Below, in pieces: positions 42,495 to 52,325 of a stretch of DNA of 64,000 nt. The stretch is from the NCBI RefSeq assembly GCF_001642735.1, contig NZ_LWHM01000005.1, positions 1 through 64,000 on the forward strand, in the 5' to 3' direction. The position numbers were made by a program, and so were the translations under genes. This DNA comes from Pseudohongiella nitratireducens. GTDB taxonomy: Bacteria; Pseudomonadota; Gammaproteobacteria; Pseudomonadales; Pseudohongiellaceae. Position 1 is the stretch's first letter. Each line of letters starts with the position of its first letter. Below the pieces are notes generated by a model, which worked only from the letters and a program-made list of their open reading frames with translations, was not told the origin of the DNA and did not search any database.

Positions 42495-44162
42495 ATGAAT
42501 CTTTTTGAAATCTCTTATACCGCTATCGGCGGCCTCGCTATTTTCTTCCTGGGGCTCAAATATTTCTCTGAAGCCCTCCAGTCCAGTGGACAAGACGCAA
42601 TAAGGGGAATTCTGGCTCACTTGACCAGAAACCGCGTTATGGCGGTATTGGCAGGCATCGGTATTACCGTGTTTGTGCAATCCAGTTCCATTTCCACCGT
42701 CATGACGGTAGGCCTGGTCAATGCCGGCCTGATGGAGCTGAAGCAGGCCATCGGTGTGATTCTCGGGGCCAACGTCGGTACCACAGTGACCGGCTGGATT
42801 ATCTCCATCAAGGTAGGCAAGTATGGCCTGCTGTTGATTGGCCTGGGCATTTACCCCATGTTTGCTGCCAAACGGCAGTGGTTGGCAACGCTGGGTAAGA
42901 CAGCGGTGGCGCTGGGTCTGGTGTTTACCGGCCTGGAGTTCATGAGTGGTGCCTTTGTCCCCCTTCGTGATAATGCGACCTTCATTTCCTATCTTTACCT
43001 GTTTGATGCCGAGTCGATCTGGTCACTGTTGGCTTGCATCGCATTGGCCTGTGCGCTGACCGTTGTGATTCAAAGCAGCTCGGCCATGCTGGGTATTACT
43101 ATTACGCTGGCATCAACTGGCGTGATTGATTTCAATACGGCCGTAGCACTGATTATTGGTGAGAACATCGGTACGACCATTACCGCGCAGTTGGCCTCGA
43201 TAGGCGCAACGACTTCGGCGGTCAGGGCTGCTCGTGCTCATGCGATCTTTAATATTCTGGGCGCTATCGTCTTTATGGCTCTCTTCCCCTGGTATGTCGA
43301 ATTCATCGACTGGCTGGTGACAACAGGCGCTGCAGATGCCGTGAACGCGGATGGTGAGCGACCCTACATTGCTTTCCATATTGCCATTGCGCATACCATG
43401 TTTAACGTGATCAATGTGGTGATCTGGATTCCGTTGATTGATACGCTGACCAAAACAGTGACATGGCTGGTGCCGCAGAAAGAGAAGAAAGAGCAGCATA
43501 AACTGCGCTATCTGGGTAACCGTTCTACGATGGCACCGGAAGTGGCTCTGCAGCAGGCAGATCTGGAAATGGACAACATGGTGGAAATCACCAAGGAAAT
43601 GTTCCGTGTCTCCCGCGATTATGCCTTGGCTAAAAGCCATGACAAGGAACGTTTTGATCGTATCAATCACCTGGAAGATGTGACAGATAACATTGAAGAG
43701 GAGATGATCAAGTTCATCACCATCCTGTTAACTGGTACCGTCAGCCAGGAGCAGTCATCGCGGGCCTATGGTCTGATGCGCATGGCCGATGAGATTGAGA
43801 GTATCGCCGACTCCCTGCAGGCCTTCAGTATCTATCAGAGCCGCCTGTTCAAACGCAATGAGGATATTGGTGAAGAAGCCTGGCATGACATTATGGTCTT
43901 CTTCAACGAAGTTGAGGCTTACTTCAAGCAATTATCTGATGCCAGAGCCCAGGATCTCGATACAGCGACCATCAAAGAGCGACTCAAGGGCGCCAAATCC
44001 ATCAAGAAGCTGGGCAAACAAATGCGTGATCGCCACCTGGATCGTCTGCGTGAAGGACATTATCAGGCGGCTACGGCACAAATGTTCAGTGATATGTTTA
44101 TGGCGCTACAGCGTGTTAAAAACCACTCTGTGAATTACATTGAAGCTTACGCTGGCCTGTAA
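42495..44162 (+). CDS. Na+/phosphate symporter with C-terminal PhoU-like domain
   Basis: This 555-residue protein has two inverted NptA-type membrane repeats, each with the QSSS motif: VFVQSSSISTVMTVGLVNAG (about 57-76) and VVIQSSSAMLGITITLAS (about 193-210). GANVGTTVTGWI and GENIGTTITAQL follow the respective repeats. After about residue 350 comes a helical PhoU-like region (LEMDNMVEITKEMFRVSRDY onward). It imports phosphate with sodium, and the PhoU-like part probably tunes it. It is single-gene, with a terminator after it. Confidence 0.92.
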   Translation: MNLFEISYTAIGGLAIFFLGLKYFSEALQSSGQDAIRGILAHLTRNRVMAVLAGIGITVFVQSSSISTVMTVGLVNAGLMELKQAIGVILGANVGTTVTGWIISIKVGKYGLLLIGLGIYPMFAAKRQWLATLGKTAVALGLVFTGLEFMSGAFVPLRDNATFISYLYLFDAESIWSLLACIALACALTVVIQSSSAMLGITITLASTGVIDFNTAVALIIGENIGTTITAQLASIGATTSAVRAARAHAIFNILGAIVFMALFPWYVEFIDWLVTTGAADAVNADGERPYIAFHIAIAHTMFNVINVVIWIPLIDTLTKTVTWLVPQKEKKEQHKLRYLGNRSTMAPEVALQQADLEMDNMVEITKEMFRVSRDYALAKSHDKERFDRINHLEDVTDNIEEEMIKFITILLTGTVSQEQSSRAYGLMRMADEIESIADSLQAFSIYQSRLFKRNEDIGEEAWHDIMVFFNEVEAYFKQLSDARAQDLDTATIKERLKGAKSIKKLGKQMRDRHLDRLREGHYQAATAQMFSDMFMALQRVKNHSVNYIEAYAGL

Positions 44163-44188
44163 GCTCTGGTGGTTAGTGAATCAACACA

Positions 44189-44222
44189 ACCCTCTGGCGG
44201 TGCAACCGTCAGGGGGTTTTTA
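44189..44222 (+). terminator. Rho-independent terminator after the Na/Pi symporter
   Basis: CCCTCTGGCGG pairs with CCGTCAGGGGG (two wobbles) around TGCAA and is followed by TTTTT, 27 bp after the stop. Confidence 0.85.
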
Positions 44223-44286
44223 CTATTGGCAGCAAAAGGGTAGTTTGTCGAAGTCTTGCAGAATACTTCCTGCCGAAGGGTCAACT

Positions 44287-45492
44287 TTACTGTTTTGCTG
44301 TGCTGGTGCTTATACGGCCGGCCAGATAAAAGCTCAGCAGCGAGATCACTGAGGCTGTCAGCATCAATGAGAGCATAGGGTAAATGGTGCCGTTATAGAT
44401 CAATGCAACCAGCTGTGCGGCCAGTGCTGACAGTCCCATTTGCATAAAACCGGATAATCCCGATGCCGCTCCGGCCATGTCTGGGAATTCATTGATGGCT
44501 GCGGCCTGGGCATTCGGCAATGAGATACCATTGCCAAAGGTGCAAATTGATATGGGTAAAAACAGTGCCAATGGGTGAACAACACCTATCAGGTGCAGTG
44601 CCAGGGCCGCAGAAATACCAACGATACTGATCTGGCTGCCGACCGCAATCATGCGCCGTCCGTCAACGCGCTTGGTTAACCATCGCGTCAGGTAGTTGCC
44701 GCCCATAAAGGCTGCTGGTATGACAATATAATAATAGCCATACTCATTGGGGGGACGTTCAAAGACAGAGACCATGATCTCCGGTGCGGCAGAGATGAAG
44801 CTGAAAAACACCACAGAGACAAAAGCGACATTCAGGGCATAAGCACAAAAGCCTCGCGACTTGAGCAAGGTCACGAAACTGTGCAGCATACCTGCACTGC
44901 CGGCATCGCGGCTGGCCTGGCTGGCGGTTTCCGGCAGGCTGATCAACAGTGCCAGCATCAGTAGCAGACTGATGCCAGCCATCACATAAAAAATGCTGTG
45001 CCAGTCATAGCGCACCAACAGTTCCCCGCCGACCAGCGGTGAAATCATCGGCATCACTACCATCACCATGACCAGTGTTGCGATAATGCCTGCCGCCTGA
45101 TTGGCGGGATAGACATCACGTACAATGGCACGGGCCAGCACCAGACCCACTGCACCCCCGGCGGCCTGCACAATACGTCCAAAAATCAGCATGCCGATAC
45201 TGTCAGCCATGACGCAGAGCAGTGAACCAAGAAAGGTAATGAAAATCCCGACCAGCATGACCGGGCGTCGGCCGAAACGGTCGGAAAGCGGGCCGTAGAT
45301 CAATGTGGCAACAGCGATGGAGAACATTGACAGGCTGAGCGTCAGTTGTGCCGTACCGTTACTGATTTCAAAGGCATCACGAATGGTCGGGATGGCTGGC
45401 AGCATGATCTGCATGCCAACTGGCCCCAATGCCGAGACCGAGGCCAGCAAAATAATCATACGCCGGGAAAATCCCTTTACTTCTGAGGTCAT
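44287..45492 (-). CDS. Bcr/CflA-family drug efflux MFS transporter
   Basis: This 401-residue, 12-helix permease opens with ALGPVGMQIMLPAIPTIRDA, has motif A as YGPLSDRFGRRPVMLVG, and contains GRIVQAAGGAVGLVLARAIV and the antiporter motif region MPMISPLVGGELLVRYDW. These identify the Bcr/CflA (DHA1) group, proton antiporters for bicyclomycin, sulfonamides, chloramphenicol and similar molecules. The exact substrate is unknown. It is a single gene, convergent with the Na/Pi symporter. Confidence 0.92.
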   Translation of the reverse strand: MTSEVKGFSRRMIILLASVSALGPVGMQIMLPAIPTIRDAFEISNGTAQLTLSLSMFSIAVATLIYGPLSDRFGRRPVMLVGIFITFLGSLLCVMADSIGMLIFGRIVQAAGGAVGLVLARAIVRDVYPANQAAGIIATLVMVMVVMPMISPLVGGELLVRYDWHSIFYVMAGISLLLMLALLISLPETASQASRDAGSAGMLHSFVTLLKSRGFCAYALNVAFVSVVFFSFISAAPEIMVSVFERPPNEYGYYYIVIPAAFMGGNYLTRWLTKRVDGRRMIAVGSQISIVGISAALALHLIGVVHPLALFLPISICTFGNGISLPNAQAAAINEFPDMAGAASGLSGFMQMGLSALAAQLVALIYNGTIYPMLSLMLTASVISLLSFYLAGRISTSTAKQ

Positions 45493-45544
45493 AAATCAAG
45501 TCTCTCAAGCTGGTGCGGACTGGACAATGGGCAGAAAAAGGCGG

Positions 45545-47683
45545 TCAGCGGTTTTCGGGTGAGCCCTGCAGGACGGTATCGCGTTGCTGCTGTTGCGGGT
45601 TGCGTTGCTGGCCGCTGACAACAACACTGGTACCGAGTAGCGCCAGACGTTGTGATTGTTCGATAGGGTAGTCGAGCCGGAAGGCTGCCATTTGTAATTG
45701 TTGGATCAATCGGGCAGCAGGCGCAAGCGTATCATCTGCACTGGGAGCATTGCCAGTATCAGCGCCATTCTCGGCGATCTGTGTGCAGTTGAGCACCAGG
45801 CGCTCCACGGTGCGCAGACAGATGGCATCGGATGGGGATGGTGCCAGCTCCAGTAACAGGCCATTCTCTTGCAGCGAAAAGCGCGGCGAAGCGGACAGCC
45901 ACTGCTGCTGCTCCCGGGCAAAGGCATTATCTGCTCCCGTTAATCTGACGGGCAGAGAAATATCAAGCCGTCGAAACAGGTTCGGGTCCTGTCGATAAAC
46001 CTCGGCGAAAAGCGTCAGTGCCCGGGCTTGTGATTCAGTACTGCCTTGTTGCCACAGCGTTTGTGCCAGCCGGGCCTGGACACGGGAACGTAGCAACACT
46101 TCCTGGCTGGGGAGTTGTCCGATTGCCTGGGCTGCATGCTCCAATAAAGAATCCTGGCGCGACTGCAGGTAACTGACTTCCGTTTGCCAGGCATGGTAAT
46201 AACCCATGTTCAATGCAAACACGCCCTGGTCTGCTGCTGTGTCCAGCAGTCTTCCCGTGACACCCGCGCCCATTAATGTGACCAGGTCAGGTTCGATCCA
46301 CTCAGGGATATGCACATCCAGTGGCGCATAAGGGCGCATCCGGTTAATCAGCGTTTCTTCATTGGCAAACAGTGACGCAGCCAGGCGCTCAGAACGCCAG
46401 GCGCGAAAACGAGCCGCCTGGGCTTCTACCCAGACCCGTAAATTGCCCGGGAAAGGCGTCACAGCCATTTCTTCGAGTAAACGCTGGTATCGCAGGTTGT
46501 GCGCGATACTGTTGATCAGAGCAGCATAAGAGTCTTTCTGAGCTTCGTCAGCCGTGTAGGAGCCGGTTCTGTCGGGCTGGTTCAGTGCTGCCTGGGTGAG
46601 CCGGGCGGCATCATCCTGATAACCTGACATGAGCAGGAAGATGGCGCTGACCAGAAAATGATCGGCACGGTTCATGACAGTTATCAGTGCTTCCTGGTTG
46701 CCACGCCAGACCATCATGTTATCCAGTGCCTGCCGGGCTTCATCGAACCGGCCCTGATTCATGTAAAGGTAGAGCTTGTTAACCCAGGGGTTGCCGACAC
46801 TGGTGGGATCCATAAACTCCGTGGCACGATCCAGGTAGTTTTCTGCATTCTGAAAGCGCAACAGGTTCAGTGACACTTCCGAGGCATTGAGCAGGTGCAC
46901 AGTATCGAGACGCTGCCCTTGGGATTCAGCCAGTTCGCTGTCTTCGTTCATGGCATTTTCGCAGGCCTGCAGAGACTCTGTGGGCCGCAGGTCAGCCAGC
47001 TCAACGGCACATAACGTATTCCAGGCACGACTGCGTTCCCTTGGATTGTTGCTGTTGTTCAGCACCTGTTCTGCGCTGGCGCGTGCCTCATCAAAGCGCT
47101 TCAGCTTGATCAGCGGCCAGCCGCGGAAGGATTCGGTTTCCTGACCAAAAATCTGTTCCAGCTTCTCCAGGTAAGCCAGCGACTGTTCCTGGTTGCCGAT
47201 GAGCTGATGCAGATAGGATAGCTCGGTCAAGGTCAGGTAAAACCATTCCAGATTGCCGGATTCAAGAGCCCGGCCTAACGAGTCATAATTGGTCAGTTGC
47301 TCTGCCTGGTTCAGGTGGTAAAGCGCCCGGGGCAGGTTGCCTTCTATCTGGGACAGGATTTCTGCCATGGCAAACTGGGCGCCCGGTGAGTCGGGTTGCT
47401 CCTGTAGCCACTGCTGCGCCAGTTCCCGTGCCCGCACGTGCTGGTCCAGGGCCAGCGCATCACAAATAGAAAGGGCGGTGGGGTCAGTTATGCCATTGAG
47501 TCCGAAGCAGGTGGTGCGGGGGAGGTTCATCGGCACACTCTCCAGCCCGCTGCTGCCACTGTCCTGGGCGTAAAGCACCGAAGATGGCAACGGGCTCAGT
47601 AAAGGACACAGTGCTGAGAACAGTACGGTGGCTAATACTGAGGATAGTGCTGTGAAGAATGACCGGACCCACATAACAGGCAT
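45545..47683 (-). CDS. Secreted TPR-repeat protein of unknown function
   Basis: This 712-residue protein has an N-terminal signal sequence (ending about VLYAQD) followed by many helical pairs of TPR type. Examples are ARELAQQWLQEQPDSPGAQF, LPRALYHLNQAEQL, QSLAYLEKLEQIFG and FDEARASAEQVLNNSNNP. The C-terminal third is less regular and ends in a Gln-rich tail. It should be a periplasmic scaffold. It is the last gene of the TM2/DUF58/transglutaminase/MoxR cluster; its ATG overlaps the MoxR stop by one base (TGATG), indicating coupled translation. Confidence 0.72.
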   Translation of the reverse strand: MPVMWVRSFFTALSSVLATVLFSALCPLLSPLPSSVLYAQDSGSSGLESVPMNLPRTTCFGLNGITDPTALSICDALALDQHVRARELAQQWLQEQPDSPGAQFAMAEILSQIEGNLPRALYHLNQAEQLTNYDSLGRALESGNLEWFYLTLTELSYLHQLIGNQEQSLAYLEKLEQIFGQETESFRGWPLIKLKRFDEARASAEQVLNNSNNPRERSRAWNTLCAVELADLRPTESLQACENAMNEDSELAESQGQRLDTVHLLNASEVSLNLLRFQNAENYLDRATEFMDPTSVGNPWVNKLYLYMNQGRFDEARQALDNMMVWRGNQEALITVMNRADHFLVSAIFLLMSGYQDDAARLTQAALNQPDRTGSYTADEAQKDSYAALINSIAHNLRYQRLLEEMAVTPFPGNLRVWVEAQAARFRAWRSERLAASLFANEETLINRMRPYAPLDVHIPEWIEPDLVTLMGAGVTGRLLDTAADQGVFALNMGYYHAWQTEVSYLQSRQDSLLEHAAQAIGQLPSQEVLLRSRVQARLAQTLWQQGSTESQARALTLFAEVYRQDPNLFRRLDISLPVRLTGADNAFAREQQQWLSASPRFSLQENGLLLELAPSPSDAICLRTVERLVLNCTQIAENGADTGNAPSADDTLAPAARLIQQLQMAAFRLDYPIEQSQRLALLGTSVVVSGQQRNPQQQQRDTVLQGSPENR

Positions 47684-48729
47684 CAGGCAGCTGGCTTCAT
47701 GGTACTGCGTGCCAGTGCTTCCATGGCCGGTTTCATGCAGTCTTTCAGGACAGCATCAAAACTGCCTGCACCCGGGGCCAGTTCGACCCGGTGACCGAGC
47801 ACGTGCGGCAGCAGGAAGTCGATGTCATCAGCATTGACGTAATCACGGCCACACATCGCTGCGCGGACCTGAAGCGCCGGTAACAATAACACCAGGCTGC
47901 GAGTGGAGTTGCCCTGAATCACCCGATCGTCGTCACGAATCTGTCGGGAAATGTCGACCAGACACTGTTTGACGGAATCGGCGATATAGACTTGTTTATC
48001 AATGATCTGACGCGCCGCCAGGACATGCTGACGGCTGACCTGGATACGCTTCTGCGGTGACCGGCGCGACTGCCAGGTATCGAGCACGGACAGCTCGGCG
48101 TCACGATCAATGTGAGACATGGTTATTTTAAACAGAAAGCGGTCCAGTTGCGGAGTGGGCAATGGATAGGTACCAACCAGGTCAAGCGGGTTCTGGGTGG
48201 CGATCACAAAGAACAGATCATTCAGCGGGTAAGTGCGGTTGTCGACAGTGACCTGCTTTTCACCCATGGCCTCGAGCAATGCGGACTGCACTTTCGGTGA
48301 CGTTCTGTTGATCTCGTCGGCGAGCAGTACGTGTGTGAAAACCGGACCAAAACGAAACTGAAAGGCATTGCTGCCAGCATCAAAAATGGCACTGCCAGTG
48401 ACATCGGCAGGCAGCAGGTCCGGCGTAAACTGGACGCGGCGGAAAGCCGCAATGGGAACCTCATCGGCAGCTTTGTCGCTGTCTGCCCGATCATCAATGA
48501 TGGTTTCACCCAGCGCTTTGGCCAGCGTGGTTTTACCGGAACCCGGAAAATCTTCCAGCAACACATGACCATCTGCCATCAGGGCAATTACCACCAGCTC
48601 GATGACATCATCACGACCAATGACCTGCTGGCCGACCGAGCTGGCCAAACGACGGAGCACATCACAGGCAGCGGCAATTTTCCCGGACTCCTGATCGGGT
48701 GCCTGATGATCAGCGTTTGCTTCTTCCAT
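47683..48729 (-). CDS. MoxR-family AAA+ ATPase
   Basis: This 348-residue ATPase has Walker A in LLEDFPGSGKTTLAKALGE (about 57-75) and Walker B in HVLLADEINRTSPKVQSALL, followed by EAMGEKQVTVD with the MoxR insert. Sensor 1 lies in FVIATQNPLDLVGTYPLP and the arginine finger region in QLDRFLFKI. MoxR proteins act as chaperone-like ATPases for partners encoded alongside, here DUF58 and transglutaminase proteins. GGAG is 7 nt before the ATG. It lies 75 bp after the transglutaminase gene and overlaps the TPR gene. Confidence 0.93.
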   Translation of the reverse strand: MEEANADHQAPDQESGKIAAACDVLRRLASSVGQQVIGRDDVIELVVIALMADGHVLLEDFPGSGKTTLAKALGETIIDDRADSDKAADEVPIAAFRRVQFTPDLLPADVTGSAIFDAGSNAFQFRFGPVFTHVLLADEINRTSPKVQSALLEAMGEKQVTVDNRTYPLNDLFFVIATQNPLDLVGTYPLPTPQLDRFLFKITMSHIDRDAELSVLDTWQSRRSPQKRIQVSRQHVLAARQIIDKQVYIADSVKQCLVDISRQIRDDDRVIQGNSTRSLVLLLPALQVRAAMCGRDYVNADDIDFLLPHVLGHRVELAPGAGSFDAVLKDCMKPAMEALARSTMKPAA

Positions 48730-48804
48730 TGCTTACTCCCACTCCACTTTTCCAAAAATATACGTACTTATTAAAGAATGTCTGCTAAGTCCAGGTGATT
48801 TGAA

Positions 48805-51015
48805 TTACCGGCTATGCAGCCAGGGGGCCGGATGCACCCAGGCCAGCAAACGTCGCCATAACGGGACTGTGAGGGCAATTTCATTGCCCAGCTGTTTACG
48901 CCATGCTTGCCATGATTGCTGCCCCGGTTGCGTGTCATCACCGGCTGTTGTATTCATGATGGCGGCGCCGCCCGGACGACAAGCATAACCGGGGCTGTTG
49001 CTCAGGTGCGCATCAGATAATGTTGCAAATGCTGGTAGCTGGGCCTGATGTCGTCGGGCGAAGGCTTCGCGACTTTCACCGAAGCGACGGTAGATACCCA
49101 CAGCACTTAAGGTGTCCAGTGCTGCCCGGTATTGCAAGCGGTACTGGGCTGATGCAGGTGACCATGTCGCACAATTGGCCCGGTACAGCCGGAGCAGCCA
49201 GGCAGCGAGCAGTAAACAAAGTGCCAGCGTCAGAGCAGGCCTGATTATCATGGCCGGATTCAGCGACCAGCTGCTTTCCTGGGCCGCGACAAAATCTTCG
49301 AAGCTGGCATCGTCACGCAGCATGTCGCCGAGCATTTGCTGCAGTGTGTCCTGCGGTTCTGTGGACATATCGACCAGCGTCTGTGAAGGTGCCGGGTCGA
49401 CAATGACCCAACCCAGTCCTTCCAGATAAATTTCCGGCCAGGCGTGGCCATGGATAGCCTGTACCAGTAATGCTGAGCCGCCGGCCCGATTGCTGGCAGG
49501 TACCGAGTAACCCACACCAACGCGAGCCGGTATGCCCAGGCTGCGATACATGTAAGTGGCCGAGTAGGCAAAGTGAACGCAGTAACCGGTCATGTCACCG
49601 AACAAAAACGATGCTGCGGGGTCGCTGGCATAGGCATGCTCGTTAGCCAGGCTGTAAATGCCATTGTCGTCGAGCCAGGCTTTGACAGCGAGCGCTTTGG
49701 CATACGGGTCATCGGCAAACTCTTCCCGGATATTGGCAATCAGGGATTCCGCTTTTTCCTGGTAGCGCGGGTCATCGGGCAGTTCCAGGTACTTCTGCCA
49801 TTGCGAGACACTCCATTGAGGCGAGCCCGCATTGCGACCGATCAGGTCGGGGAATTCAAATTCCGGTACCATTGATTCGACGGTGTACGTCTGGCGGAAG
49901 CGCATGCTGTTAGGGTTAGGTGTGTTTTCAAAACGCACCGGCGCATCCAGGCCGAAGGGGCTGCGATGCGGTGTTAATAGCCCGATTGTGGTCGTCACGG
50001 AACGACGCTTGTCCAGCGCGGGCACCTCGTCAGTGACTGACGTGCTCTGGACGGGGAAGTCACTGACCAGATCCGGATCCAGCCCGGGTGTCTCTGCGGT
50101 CCACAATAATTGGCCGTTGAATTCTGAATAGGCCGACTCGCGGAAATAATAGGCACCGCTTTGTGGTTCGTAATCATCGCGAAACAGTACGATGGCGACC
50201 GGGGTTTCCTTGTTGTCGGCATTATTATCGCCGTCGCGGAAGGGATTTTCCGGTTGGTTGCTGCGCCCATTTTGACTTTGCCCGGTCAATCCCAGGTCGT
50301 CAGTCAGCGGCGGCGTAGGCATTCCCAGCAGACTGATGTAGACCAGCAGCGACAGGCACAACACAGCGAGTGCGGCCAGGTGGTAGGGAATGCGTTTCAG
50401 GGGCTGTTCGAGCATTAACAGCAAAGTCAGTGTTAACACCGCTGCTACCCCAGTCCCCATAAACAGGTAGCTGGGATCGAGCCCGCGAATCAGGGCGTAA
50501 TCACCAATGAAGTAGGGCCGGTCTATCATGCCATTCTGGTGGGCAGATAATGTCAGCACAAATGCGGCTGCCACATACAGCAGTTCCAGTGCAGCGCCCC
50601 AGCTGAACCGACGGGAAAGCAGCCGAATGGCGCCGACGCAGCTGACCGACAGGAAGAACCAGAAACACAGCTGGCCAAGCTGAAAGCTACCAAGTGCCCC
50701 CAGGGAGTTGGTTGGTGTCGAGGTTTGCACCAGCAGGCTGCTCAGCCACTGCCCGAAAGCAATAAGCAGTGCCGGCAGCAAGAGCAGCAGATAAGTTCGC
50801 AAGCGTAATATGCGTGCTGACGCCGGGAGGCTGTCAAATACCATGACGGCCAGCGCAGCGCCAGTAAATGCAGCGGCCGAGCCGGTCGTAGTGGTCATCG
50901 GCAAGCTCAGCACGGCACTGGCGCCGCCCAGAATGATTGCCCTGAACAGTCGTTTGCTCAATGACAGCCGGGGCTGTGCCTGAGAGTGAGTGTTTGCTGT
51001 CGGTGTCTGCATCAT
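48805..51015 (-). CDS. Membrane-bound transglutaminase-like protein (TgpA/DUF3488 type)
   Basis: This protein of about 736 residues has an N-terminal block of seven or so membrane helices (about 20-255) and a periplasmic transglutaminase-like domain. The Cys-His-Asp triad is intact: C479 in GDMTGYCVHFAYSATYM, H524 in IHGHAWPEIYLEG and D540 in WVIVDPAPS. A last helix (about 615-640) and a DUF4129-like cytoplasmic tail with Arg-rich YRRFGESREAFARR follow. Related TgpA is essential in Pseudomonas. The start may be TTG 51021, or ATG 51015 or 51012. It follows the DUF58 gene almost directly. Confidence 0.88.
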   Translation of the reverse strand: MMQTPTANTHSQAQPRLSLSKRLFRAIILGGASAVLSLPMTTTTGSAAAFTGAALAVMVFDSLPASARILRLRTYLLLLLPALLIAFGQWLSSLLVQTSTPTNSLGALGSFQLGQLCFWFFLSVSCVGAIRLLSRRFSWGAALELLYVAAAFVLTLSAHQNGMIDRPYFIGDYALIRGLDPSYLFMGTGVAAVLTLTLLLMLEQPLKRIPYHLAALAVLCLSLLVYISLLGMPTPPLTDDLGLTGQSQNGRSNQPENPFRDGDNNADNKETPVAIVLFRDDYEPQSGAYYFRESAYSEFNGQLLWTAETPGLDPDLVSDFPVQSTSVTDEVPALDKRRSVTTTIGLLTPHRSPFGLDAPVRFENTPNPNSMRFRQTYTVESMVPEFEFPDLIGRNAGSPQWSVSQWQKYLELPDDPRYQEKAESLIANIREEFADDPYAKALAVKAWLDDNGIYSLANEHAYASDPAASFLFGDMTGYCVHFAYSATYMYRSLGIPARVGVGYSVPASNRAGGSALLVQAIHGHAWPEIYLEGLGWVIVDPAPSQTLVDMSTEPQDTLQQMLGDMLRDDASFEDFVAAQESSWSLNPAMIIRPALTLALCLLLAAWLLRLYRANCATWSPASAQYRLQYRAALDTLSAVGIYRRFGESREAFARRHQAQLPAFATLSDAHLSNSPGYACRPGGAAIMNTTAGDDTQPGQQSWQAWRKQLGNEIALTVPLWRRLLAWVHPAPWLHSR

Positions 51016-51026
51016 AATCAAAGACG

Positions 51027-52325
51027 TTAAACTTTTTTCCAGTAAGGATCAAAAGACTGCCCGCTGTCCCGGTCGATCACAATAACCCGTTCACAGCGTT
51101 TGGCAAACAGGCGGCTGACAGATTGTAGGCTGTCTTTGTCATAGTGCGAGTCGGCTTTATCGGCCATTAACATCGCCTGCCACCAGGGACGCTGGCCGTC
51201 ACTATCAAACGCATCTGTCGCCAGCACCAGTGTGAACGGGCTTTTCTGCCGGTTGATGGTATCCAGGAAAGCCTGGCACCAGGGGCCCTGGTGAGCCGAG
51301 GCGAAGACCACACAGGCATTGCCAGCCCCCTGGTTGGACTCCATGAAGTGATCGAGCCCATAACCGGGTGGCTGCTGAGGTCGTCTGGAGCCCGCAATCA
51401 AGGTTGTTGCCCGGGTGACGGTGTTTGCTGTTTCCTGGCTGCCATCGCAGCCCAATAACCAGTTCTCTCCCAACAGACCGTTTTCTACCGCAAATCTTGC
51501 CACGCCGGCAGCAGCTTCATCGTTTGCGTCGGCAATCAGGTAGGCCAGGGTGCGGTCGGAGTGGAACAGGCTTTTTTCGGGTAAGCGCACATTGAGGTGG
51601 CGGGTCCGTGCATAGACACGCCACATAATATCCCGAACCGAATCACCAGCAGCATAGCGACGTATGTCCATACGGTCACCCACCGGCGTTCCCGTTTGCC
51701 CTGGAATGCCGTCCGCAGCATCCATGGTTCGCAATGCCGGTAACTGTTGCAGTTTGCCCGTACGCGGCAGAATCGTCAGCCGGACCTGTTGCCGTGTCCG
51801 CCAGGTGAACCGGGCCAGCCCCAGAACATCACTGAGCGTGAAGTCGCGCTGTAACGATTCGCCGCGACAGCGCCGGGGCGGGGTGATGAACTCGGTTAAC
51901 CGGCCGGAGTTCTCATCCTGGTGGATGCGGGTTGGCATGTTGTCAGGAGAGACCACCTGCCAGCGTAACTCCATTAACGGCAGCCAGGGCATGGCCGGCA
52001 GCTCAAACCCGGTTGCTGCTGCATAGCCTGCTTCCAGCTCGCGGCCAGGCAAGGGGCGGGCCAGCTCGGCCTGCAGCCGGTGGCGTAACCAGATACCGGT
52101 GCCGAAGACCAGTACCATGGTGATCAATACAATTGTCACTGCGCAGACAGCCAGGGCAAACACCACCAGGTCCATGCGCTGGTAACCAAACAGATGCAGT
52201 GCGGCAAGAGCCAGCAGCAAAACAATGACGCCATTGCCATGCAGAGGAAACCGTCGTGACATACCCCGCCAGCGATCTCCTATGTTTGGCAGGACATTGC
52301 GTAGCGATTGTGTCACGGTGCTCAA
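51027..52325 (-). CDS. DUF58-domain membrane protein
   Basis: This 432-residue protein has two N-terminal helices (about 30-85) and a DUF58/vWA-like domain. Its signature is MDIRRYAAGDSVRDIMWRVY followed by ARTRHLNVRLPEKS. The start is set at TTG 52325: it has AAGGAG at 6 nt, and its TTGA overlaps the TM2 gene's stop. An ATG at 52391 would run 22 residues inside the TM2 gene. DUF58 proteins regularly pair with MoxR ATPases and transglutaminases, as here. The molecular role is not established. Confidence 0.82.
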   Translation of the reverse strand: MSTVTQSLRNVLPNIGDRWRGMSRRFPLHGNGVIVLLLALAALHLFGYQRMDLVVFALAVCAVTIVLITMVLVFGTGIWLRHRLQAELARPLPGRELEAGYAAATGFELPAMPWLPLMELRWQVVSPDNMPTRIHQDENSGRLTEFITPPRRCRGESLQRDFTLSDVLGLARFTWRTRQQVRLTILPRTGKLQQLPALRTMDAADGIPGQTGTPVGDRMDIRRYAAGDSVRDIMWRVYARTRHLNVRLPEKSLFHSDRTLAYLIADANDEAAAGVARFAVENGLLGENWLLGCDGSQETANTVTRATTLIAGSRRPQQPPGYGLDHFMESNQGAGNACVVFASAHQGPWCQAFLDTINRQKSPFTLVLATDAFDSDGQRPWWQAMLMADKADSHYDKDSLQSVSRLFAKRCERVIVIDRDSGQSFDPYWKKV

